Positions 56,084 through 64,000 of a DNA stretch of 64,000 nt are shown here, piece by piece. The stretch lies in NCBI GenBank assembly GCA_003427395.1, contig BFEA01000010.1, positions 1,955,331 to 2,019,330 of the forward strand, given 5' to 3'. Within the stretch, counting starts at the first letter, position 1. Every line of letters begins with the position of its first letter. The notes beneath the pieces are model-generated. The model was not told the origin of the DNA and did not search any database. It saw only the letters and a program-made list of their open reading frames with translations. Made by a program: the position numbers and the translations under genes. Source of the DNA: Chara braunii. Taxonomy: Eukaryota; Streptophyta; Charophyceae; Charales; Characeae.

Positions 56084-56840
56084 GCAGATGCATGTGGAAT
56101 GATGAGGGCATGCTGACATGGCATTTGTGCTGAGGAGGCACTGCATTGCGTTGTGTTGGTACCGAGGCCGTCAACTCAAATGGTGAGAATCTGTGGTTGG
56201 GGACCGCTATCCTCAGGTACATTGTTCCTTGTCTTATCTTCCCATCGTACAACACCTATCTTACCGTGAGGAAGAGAGTTCGGCTTGAGAGTCCTCTTCT
56301 GGTTAGGACTCGTGAGCGCTCTACCTTGAGAGTTGACATACTTCCTGGTGGCACATCTGGTGAGAGAGAGTGGTGCTTCTGAAGGGCCGTGGACGAAGCA
56401 CCGGTCACAGTCACCATGCCAACCCAAGGGAGTAGAGGACGCATGCTTTGCTGCATTGTCTTTTTAGCTCTTGCTGCGCATAGAGGGGTGTTCGGCAGGT
56501 GAGCCTTATGGGGGATTCACGTGCATCGGACCGTCATTAAACTTTAAGATACTCCTGCGGGGAAACCGACTCGCGCTGTACGCGAGGATAAAAGCAGTAC
56601 GGACTGGGCTGGCTTGTTCTTCATCACCTGGGCACAAGGGTGGGCTGTTGTGCACACCATAGCCACCGCTGCTTAATTGATGTAGCCAGGACGTAGGACA
56701 CAGGAGAGGGAAGGTTCCAATTGGTGCTCGCTTAATATTATTGTTATTTCCATTTCACATGCATCTATGCAAGGGATTTATTTTTATTTTGATTAGTTCA
56801 GGTGTTTACGGACTGCTGACACCTGACAGACAGCAATAGA
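56084..56840 (+). other. Element B2 leader, second fragment
   Basis: It matches the B leader (about 8915-9800) in order: GGCACTGCATTGCGTTGTG, the TACCGAGGC stretch, GTGGTTGGGG, CCATGCCAACCCA, GGTTCCAATTG-like sequence and TTTTGATTAGTT. The similarity fades at about 56840. The rest of B2 (gag, pol, 3' LTR) is not seen to the right before element E. Confidence 0.75.
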
Positions 56841-57884
56841 ATAGTACTGCTGTTACGTGCCTGATTGAAACGAGATACAGCATGGCATCCACACGTTCCC
56901 ATCCACGTGAAATACAAGAGATCTTGGAGAGAGCAAATCACACCCCACAAGGTGAGAGCATACACAGCAGAAGCACTCCAAGCCAAATATAGAATTGAAA
57001 TTAACAAATCCTAATTCATACCCCTCTCCCTCCAGCCAATCAACACACTGTTTTTCCCAAGAATCCCAACCATGTTATTAACACCCAGGAACCAATTATT
57101 TACACAAGTTTCATCAAAATATATGGGAGTCCAGTCACGCTCTAGCTATGGTGCAGCATAGCGCCCAACCCAACAGCCCATCAGTCGCCCCCAACCCTCC
57201 TGAACCCAACACGGCATTCAGCAGTCCAATCACGATGCCCACTGCAGACGAAGTGCCCTCTCAACAGGGGAGAGTAGCCTCCTGGACGAAGAAGAAGAAC
57301 TCCAGGACAATGAAGATGGAGCCTGCCACTCTCGAAGGACCTCATGGAAGAGCTGCTTCGCAGGCACAGATGAGGAGGCGCCTCTACAGGGCACAGGGCC
57401 TGTAACCCAGGCACTGCTCTCGTGGAAGCTGGCTGGCCCAGCTATGGCTGCCAGCATACCAACATGATGCAGATAGCTGCGCAGGTCCAAAATTAACACA
57501 GCAGCATGAACGCGACCTTCATTCACTTCGTGAAAAAAAAATGAAGAAAACAGAACTCGCCGCTTGTCGGGCCCAGCCTACTGCAACTCCACTTTTTCCT
57601 AGCCCTAAGACAGACCGAGCAGCAACTCTTATCTGATCGCCCAAACAGTCAAAATCTACGGCCTGTCGACATACATGCATCTAGACAGAAACATAGACTA
57701 GAGAGGGACCAAATCTACTACCACAAAAGAAAGGCCTACGGGCCTACCGACTTCAGCGACTGCAGAAAATGACAAAATAGTGAGGCCTAAGGGTCTAAGA
57801 CTGCCAAATAGAGACTACGAGCTACAGATCTAAGGATCAAGCCAAGTACGGCTCAAAGCTAACAAACCAAACATACCATTTACA
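56841..57884. other. Unassigned stretch with short overlapping open frames
   Basis: No element or domain is recognised. Between 57204 and 57466 a plus-strand frame without ATG stays open for 87 codons (LLDEEEELQDNEDGACHS...) and overlaps another frame from 57148 to 57405. Neither can be confirmed as coding. A poly(A) run lies at 57532. It could be a piece of an older element or host DNA. Confidence 0.3.
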
Positions 57885-58868
57885 TGTCGTGGGGTCAAGT
57901 CCCGGAGAGCTCAAGGACAGACAACAACAAGCAAAATTAGTGTACAGCCCGCAAAGAACTGCAATGATGTTTCCCTCCGAAAGGGAGGAGGTACCGGTTG
58001 CTTGGGAGTCTGAGCGGCCTGGAAGTCACCGCCCAAGAGGCAAGCAGGCTGCTATATCAAGAGGCCGAGGCAAGAGCTCGGCCTCATTCTTCAGTGTGCA
58101 AGTTTGGCGACACGCTGCTGGAGCGCTGGCTGGAGTGGTGCTGGGTACTACAGCGCTGCTGGGAGGAAGAAGCCGGGAGCTTCCACCTTGGCTATGGTGG
58201 AGCTCTACCGGTNNNNNNNNNNNNNNNNNNNNNNNNNNNNNNNNNNNNNNNNNNNNNNNNNNNNNNNNNNNNNNNNNNNNNNNNNNNNNNNNNNNNNNNN
58301 NNNNNNNNNNNNNNNNNNNNNNNNNNNNNNNNNNNNNNNNNNNNNNNNNNNNNNNNNTAGTGCCGCATCAAGGAAGCTCGGGACAGAGTCAGGCATGGCG
58401 GTTGAGTGGGCAGCGGCATAGCTGCATGGTGTTGACCTTGAAGTGGGGCAGCGACATAGCTGCTTTGGTTTGTCCTCTAGACAGGAGGCTGAAGCCTCAG
58501 TAGTGTGCCATAGCCTCAGCCTGTATGTAGAGGGAGAAGAAGGGGGGCCATGGCTATGGTGGACCTCATGTTGTGCCTGCAGTAGAAGTGGGATTCGGAC
58601 ATTGATTCTGGTTCAGTCATTCAACATTATTATTGTTATTTCCTGTTTGAATAAGAGGGGAGGAGATAAGGAGGAAGAGATTGGTTGGGGAAGAAGAAGA
58701 GCCTTGTCATTGGTCTATGCTGGAGTACATCATCTTCTTCTTCTTTCTTACTTCTTCTTCTTCTTCTTGCCCTCTCTCTCCTCTCAAGTTCATTCATTTC
58801 TTTTTGCAATTGGATGGCATTGTACTTTCAGATGACTGTATACTTCGAAATTGGCCAGTATCGTAACA
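57885..58868 (+). repeat. Element E 5' LTR (start tentative, contains gap)
   Basis: The right end is firm: GTATCGTAACA, one T, then a canonical PBS. The left end is proposed at TGTCGTGGGG (57885), which would pair TGT...ACA, but no second LTR is in the window to verify it. Bases 58213-58357 are N. The downstream part holds a (TTC)n stretch near 58735-58770. Confidence 0.55.
58213..58357. other. Assembly gap (145 N)
   Basis: A run of N inside the presumed LTR of element E. Confidence 1.
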
Positions 58869-58869
58869 T

Positions 58870-58881
58870 TGGTATCAGAGC
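58870..58881 (+). promoter_or_regulatory. Element E primer-binding site
   Basis: TGGTATCAGAGC is the canonical tRNA-iMet PBS, 1 nt after the LTR end. Confidence 0.88.
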
Positions 58882-60432
58882 GGATTCTACTTGCTGGCGA
58901 GAGTTGACTTTGCTGCCACAACCCTAACCCTAGTGGTAAGGGCTAACCACTTAGGGTTAGGGCTGGAAGTTAGGGTTAAGTGGGGCAGCGTGGTAAAGGG
59001 AAGCTGCTCCCATCTGGCAGGGCCGTGTAGGGTCGACACTAAACCCGGCCAGGTTGCTTGAGTGCATGTTTGTGGTGGCGAGACACAAGGTGGGACTTCG
59101 TGATGCGATTTGAGAGAGGCAACAGTGAAGGCCACCTACAACTTGAATCTGGACTTCAAGGAAGACGAGGAGTGACTTTAGGGCTCCCCTCAAGTCAGGC
59201 AAGCTTGAGGGTGGCAGCCATATCTGCACCTACGGACTGCAAGTTGCTGCTTTGATCTTCAACATCGACGGGGGATCCGGCTTTGTACTTCGGGGTAGAT
59301 GTTGACCCTCCTAGACGATAGGACACTAGTGTAGAGGATGCTAATTGGGTCAGGAGGACTATGTGAGAGGGGGGTGAGTTCTTTTCATCTCAAGAGCCCG
59401 GCCACTCAGGTAAGTGTCGTGCCGCCAGGGTGCCCATCTGTGTGTGCATGGAATCGACTGCCTGTTGGGGGATTCTAGGTACTTCTTCCATCCTCCATAG
59501 TCTTGATCTTGCGTGAAGTGCGTGAACTGACTGCCTGTTGGGGTATTCTGGGTACTTCTTCCATCCTCCATAGTATTGATCTTGCGTGAAGTGTGTGAAC
59601 TGGTTACTCGCCTGATGAGTGAATGGATGGAGTGTCTTGTGTGCCATGCTATATGTTTCTACAGTGCTTTTTATCTATTTCATTCTGAACGGTTGTAGTC
59701 TGTAGGTTCTTTCTGGGGCAAAATTCCGTTTTTCAATTTGGTAGGGACAGAGTAGGTCTTCGTGGAACTCTTGTTGGTTGGGACCCGGTTCTGATTCCAC
59801 TGGGACTGTTTGGGACTCAGTGGGACCAGGCCCAAACAAGAAGGACCCCTCAAGCCAAATCTGTTGACGTCAGTTACCTTGCTCTATCTGATTGGGACTC
59901 GGACTTTATGCTTTCGGACCAGGACACTCGCTGCGGAGGGGATCTCCACTGAGACGTTTTATCGGACTTTACCGCACGATCCGCCGTCTGACTCGCACCT
60001 TGGGCACCGCTCAATTCTCTCTTGCATTACGCTGTACACTTTGAATCTGATTTGTTGTGTTTTCACGGAGCTGAGCCCGGCTAGGCTTGAGAGGATCTCA
60101 TACGTAGTCGGTCCAGACTGTGTGGCTGGACCAGATCTCTCTGCTCTTTATTTCTTTTTGTTTTGACTGCTCTCCAGTCCAAATGAATTGCGGCTCTGGC
60201 TAGGAGTTCTACCTTCTCTTCTGATTGTTTTCAAAGCTGTTTTTTTGACTTGGTTCGTTAAATACCTGCGTCTACATGATCGCAAAGAAGAGAGAGAGAT
60301 CGAGAGAGAAGCGAGAAGCTTCTGAGAGTTGCTCTTGAGGGAGTGAGGAGAGGGAAAAGGAGTGTTTGTCCCAGAAGTGTGAGGAAGTACAGACCCCTCT
60401 TGAGAGACTTGTTAACACCCTCATCCTCCACT
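58882..60432 (+). other. Element E leader
   Basis: About 1.55 kb, untranslated. It contains a telomere-like inverted pair (CCCTAACCCTAG at 58920 and CTTAGGGTTAGGG at 58951). It also has two near-identical stretches around 59457-59520 and 59529-59590 (GACTGCCTGTTGGGG..., TACTTCTTCCATCCTCCATAGT) forming a tandem repeat of about 72 bp. No gene is visible. Confidence 0.55.
59457..59600 (+). repeat. Imperfect tandem repeat of about 72 bp in the leader of E
   Basis: ACTGCCTGTTGGGG, GGTACTTCTTCCATCCTCC and CTTGATCTTGCGTGAAGTG-like blocks occur twice in the same order, about 72 bp apart. Confidence 0.75.
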
Positions 60433-62043
60433 ATGGCATCTGCAGCAGAATGGAAGCTGCAAATGGCAAAAAAAGCGCAGTACCGATTCTTCTATGAGAA
60501 AGCATTGAAGAGGGAAGAGGAAGAGAAGGAGAAGGAGAGGGAAGAAAAGGTGAAGACTCACGAAGCTGTCTTCAGTACTGTGCCCGCCTTAACTGACGAG
60601 GAGGTGGAAGAGAAAACCGTTTCACTCCTCAGGGCTTTGATAGATGTCTGGGTTGCTGAGGACCATACAGGCCAACTTGCAAAGGTGTTCGACGAACTCA
60701 AGAAGTTACGCGAGGATATGTCCCTGATGGCGCAGCAGCACCGTGACCAGCTGCAACAGTTTGCTAACTTACAGCCTGCCCAACGTGTCCTTCTGCCTGC
60801 CTACCCTGCTTCTAGTGCTGTGTGTCAGTCCGTTATTGCCCCTCTAAATGTGTCTTCTTCTACTTCTTCTTCTTTTTCTTTGAGTGTGACTAACAGCCTA
60901 TCCGGATCTGCAGCAGGTCCAGACCCCGTTGTTGCTGCTGCTGCTGCTGCAACGGCAAGTGACAATGCAGGGCATTCTGGAACTGTTGCAGTCCCGAGTT
61001 CGGACCCAGCAGCTACTGGTCCAAGCTGCAGCTTTCCTTACATGGATAAAAAGGCGGCACAAATTCCGTCTAAATATGACGGAAAGGACGAATTGAATCC
61101 TGGATCAGCTCTATGCGATCCTACTTTGATGTGTTGGGAACACTCCCGGTTACTCAGTCGTCGGTCCTAGGGACCAATGTGGAACCCGCCGTAAGAGGAT
61201 TCTTAGAAATCCAAGTTGTGCAAGCAGGCTATAAAAGAATAGACCTGAACAAGTGGCTGAAGGCTACGCCTATAGCCACACTCGAGGAAATCTTGATCAA
61301 ACAGTATGCTGATCCACATGCTGCAGCCAAAGCTAGACTTAAGCTTGACAAGCTCAAGCACAGCAAGTGGACCGGCACTATGCATAGCCTGCAGCAGTAT
61401 GTTAGTAAAATTATTTGCTACCCCGGATCTGGAGATGACTGCGCAGTCTTGCTTGGATGTGATAAAAGGCACGGTCCCCTCTACTATAACACATCGCCTG
61501 GGGCTCAGACTTATCGCATATACAGATTGGCTTACCCTCATGCGGGACTTAGTCAAACTGGAGGCACAAGACCTCCCGAGTGGATCGGATGGCAAAAAGT
61601 CCACCGGCCACAAACGGTTTCCAGGCAGCAACCGTTTTTCAACGCAGGATCTACTTGAGGATGACGAGGAGACCTTCACAGAGGATCCTTCTGTTGATGA
61701 CGATCAAGAGCAAGGCTGTGAGGCATCTTGCTCTTCGTCAGCCCATGAGTCTAAGTGTGTGAATGACGAAGAATCTATGAATGCCTTCAAAAAGACTGCC
61801 TTCAAAAGCAAGGGACTGAGGACCATGACGAAGAACAATACTAACACTATTCTTCTTCCAAAGGGGGCGAAAATTCCACCCAAACTGGAAGATCCTGCCA
61901 CCAAACCATGGGTACATCTCCGGATCAGTGAAAGTGAGTGGAAGAACAGGGTGAAAAGAGGGGTTTGCCTGCATTGCACGAAACCGGGACACTCAGTCCA
62001 ACATTGTTTCAGATTGCAGCAGGGAAACCAACAACGGGGGTAG
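60433..62043 (+). pseudogene. gag: Element E gag with two frame changes
   Basis: ATG at 60433 (MASAAEWKLQMAKKAQ) starts an acidic/basic coiled-coil N-terminus, then a Ser/Ala-rich linker with an Ala run near 60940. A capsid domain follows from about 61040 (KYDGKDE). The frame changes near 61100 (continuing ISSMRSYFDVLGTLPV, EEILIKQYADP) and again near 61412, back to the first frame. The C-terminal part ends with the knuckle CLHCTKPGHSVQHC (C-X2-C-X4-H-X4-C) and the stop TAG at 62041. The two compensating shifts may be real indels or assembly errors. This Gag differs from those of A-D, so E is a third gypsy lineage here. Confidence 0.82.
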
Positions 62044-62065
62044 AGACATCATCAATACACTCTAC
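62022..62065 (+). promoter_or_regulatory. Predicted -1 ribosomal frameshift signal (gag-pol of E)
   Basis: G-GGA-AAC at 62022-62028 is a slippery heptamer (X XXY YYZ) in exactly the gag phase, 12 nt before the gag stop. GTAGAG (62040-62045) can pair with CTCTAC (62060-62065) 11 nt downstream. After a -1 slip, translation enters the pol frame (PTTGVETSS). Confidence 0.6.
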
Positions 62066-64000
62066 AGATGGACAGGTAAGTGCAGATCCTTCTCAGGATT
62101 CTGATCCCACTCAGCAAACCTCTCCTGAAACCCCATCTGATGTTGATTCCAAGGCTCAGCAAGTACACATCCTATACAAGGAGCCTTGGGTGGAGTCGGA
62201 AGAACTCGACTTTCATGCCCTCTTGGCACGCTGGGCTCACATGAAGCAAGAACGCGTGCAAGGGAAAACGAAGTTGATCTTCTTCAAACTCCGAATTAAC
62301 GGTCGTTACATCCGTGCGTTGGCTGATTGTGGCGCAACCTCCAACTACTTCTCACTGCACGGCATTCGTAAGGCACGCTTGGGGATGAAGCAAGTGACTT
62401 TGCAGAATCCTTGTCGGACCCAAGTAGGAAACCAAGAGGTTGTCACCTCTACGTATGCAGTCAAAGGTGTGCGTACTACCTTTGACCCAGACCGCACAAT
62501 CACGCATGAACTGAACTTCTATGTCCTTGATCAGTGCCCCTTCGACGCGGTTGGCTTCGGCTGGTTGCAGGCCCAATGTGAAAGAACCACGTGGAAGGAC
62601 TCACAGTTCATGGTCAAAGATGCCATGGGAATCGAGCGTCCAGTCCTCTTGGATGAGCCACGCGAGTCCCAAGTAACTTTTCTCAATGCAATGCAATTCT
62701 GCAAAAAGTGGTGCAGGCGCGAAGCTGGTGAGCAAATGTATATAGCCTTTGTTAGGCCTGCTCATGTGCCTTCTGTTTTTGCTGTACATAATGATTTCAC
62801 TTTGCATGCAGTTTCTACTTCTAATGCAACTACATCTACTTCTAGTCCAAATCACTCTGCTTCTAATCCTGTTGTTTTGTCTGCACCTATGCCACCCGAT
62901 ATGCTTGCACCTGAGAGTGATGATCCACCTCCGGAAGTCCCATCAGAAATTTGCAACCTTCTCAACCGATTTCCTGAAGTCTTGGCCGAACCGCATGGAG
63001 TTCCAGTGCGTCCGGTCCGACATAAGATCGAGTTGATTGAAGGTAGCAGTCCTCCAAAAGGTTTTGTCTATAGAATGGACTCAGGTGAATTGAAGGAGTT
63101 GCGGAGGCAAATTGATGACATGATTGGGAAGGGATGGATCAAGCCAAGCGAATCAGAGTTCGGTGCACCGGTTTTGTTTGTCCCAAAGAAAGGAGGCAAA
63201 CTACGGATGTGTATCGACTATCGCGGAATGAATAGGATCACAAGAAAAAATGTCTATCCCTTGCTGCGTATTGATGATCTGCTTGATGTTGCAGGTGGGT
63301 GCAAAGTCTTCGACAAGATCGATCGCAAGTCTGGCTACCACCAGATTGAAGTCGATTCTGCAGACCAGCACAAAACTGCATTCAAAACTCGCGACGGGCT
63401 GTACGAGTTTACTGTCATGCCCTTCGGCCTCACAAATGCACCAGCCACCTTTCAAAGTCTCATGGACAAGGTATTTCGCAACCAGATTAATCGGTTTGTT
63501 GTTGTTTATCTGGATGACATACTAATCTTCAGCAAATCGATGGAGGAACACATGAGGCACCTTGAGGAAGTGTTGCAGATCCTCAAGGATGCGCAGCTCC
63601 ATCTCAACTTGGAGAAATTTGAGTTTGGGAGGGACAACGTCATCTACCTTGGACACCGGTTGTCTGCTGCAGGCCAAGAGCCCGAGGCAACCAAAGTTGA
63701 GGTCGTCCGCAAATGGCCTCAACCGACAAATGTCCGCAAGTTGCATTCTTTTTTTGGCCTTGCGTCATACTACCGTAAGTTTGTGTCCAAATTTTCTATC
63801 ATCGCCCGTCCGCTGTCCAGATTGACCAGCAAGAATGTGTCCTATACATGGGATGGGGAATGCCGACAGCCTTCCAAGCACTAAAGGAGGCTTTGGTGAG
63901 TCATCCAGTGCGCCGCATTGCAGATCCCAAACTTACATTCGTAGTAACCACGGATGCCAGTTTATGTGGGATTGGTGCAGTGCTGCAACAAGATGACGGC
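62028..64000 (+). pseudogene. pol: Element E pol (PR-RT-RH start), frameshifted and cut by the window end
   Basis: Pol is open from before 61938 to 63884 and would be expressed by -1 frameshifting from gag. The protease has ALADCGATSNYFS (C in place of S/T after the catalytic Asp) and CPFDAVGFGWL where others have FDxxLGMDW. RT has [50 protein letters not shown] and an intact YLDDILIFSKS. A frame change near 63858 precedes RNase H, which begins in another frame ([21 protein letters not shown]) and runs off the window. The rest of RNase H, integrase and the 3' LTR lie beyond 64000. Confidence 0.85.

Noticed and set aside
57148-57466. Host gene at 57.1-57.5 kb
   Set aside because: Two overlapping short frames, no recognised domain and no clear start or splice sites; kept only as an unassigned stretch.
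58213-58357. Open frames crossing the N runs
   Set aside because: They exist only because N is translated as X; no information.
1-64000. A host operon, defence system or biosynthetic cluster
   Set aside because: Every sizeable coding region is a mobile-element gag, pol, LINE ORF or a remnant; no other gene family is visible.

Overview
The window is eukaryotic, repeat-dominated DNA, almost certainly from a streptophyte (green plant or charophyte alga) nuclear genome. The evidence is Ty3/gypsy elements primed by initiator-tRNA-Met-like sites (TGGTATCRGAGC), a plant-type L1 LINE with a C-terminal zinc motif after its reverse transcriptase, and a U6 snRNA retrocopy with the plant 3' end. The style of the gag and pol proteins reminds me of the Chara braunii genome; that is an inference from memory. 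No intact host gene is visible.

Layout. (1) 1-16677: element B (gypsy, + strand; gag about 10.0-11.8 kb, pol about 11.9-15.55 kb, 3' LTR 15591-16677). Its 5' LTR is interrupted by a full-length gypsy element A (57-8583, 4-bp target duplication ATTG). A Nextera/Tn5 adapter is embedded in the RT of B at 12881-12918. (2) 16678-17031: short anonymous flank. (3) 17032-27349: gypsy element C, same family as A, with a 1.5-kb non-autonomous DNA transposon in pol (21847-23370). (4) 27350-28337: non-LTR flank with a minus-strand U6 retropseudogene (28035-28150, 10-bp target duplication) and a possible host exon. (5) 28338 to about 56840: one B-like element (B2) exploded by later insertions. Element F (A/C family, minus strand, 28797-46329, TSD GGCC) sits in its LTR. 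F contains a foldback element (about 30337-31450) and an L1-type LINE (35913-44132, 14-bp TSD). A hAT-like non-autonomous element (46429-48204, 8-bp TSD) sits in the same LTR. Gypsy element D (minus strand, 48728 to about 56050) sits in the B2 leader. (6) 56841 to about 57884: unassigned. (7) about 57885-64000: gypsy element E (+), running off the window, with a well-phased -1 frameshift signal between gag and pol.

All coding regions belong to mobile elements, and most are broken by stops and frameshifts. D is the best preserved: its RT-RNaseH-integrase frame is open for about 920 codons. In every gypsy element the order is LTR, PBS, leader, gag (coiled coil, capsid-like, CCHC knuckle), protease, RT, RNase H, integrase, then a short chromodomain-like tail where the end is visible. 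The most unusual signals are arrays of TGACGTGG in the leaders of A, C and F, the polyadenylated U6 retrocopy, the foldback/hAT-like elements that share a core, and the assembly adapter. Insertion order can be read from nesting; no computed identities or dates are given because none could be run.
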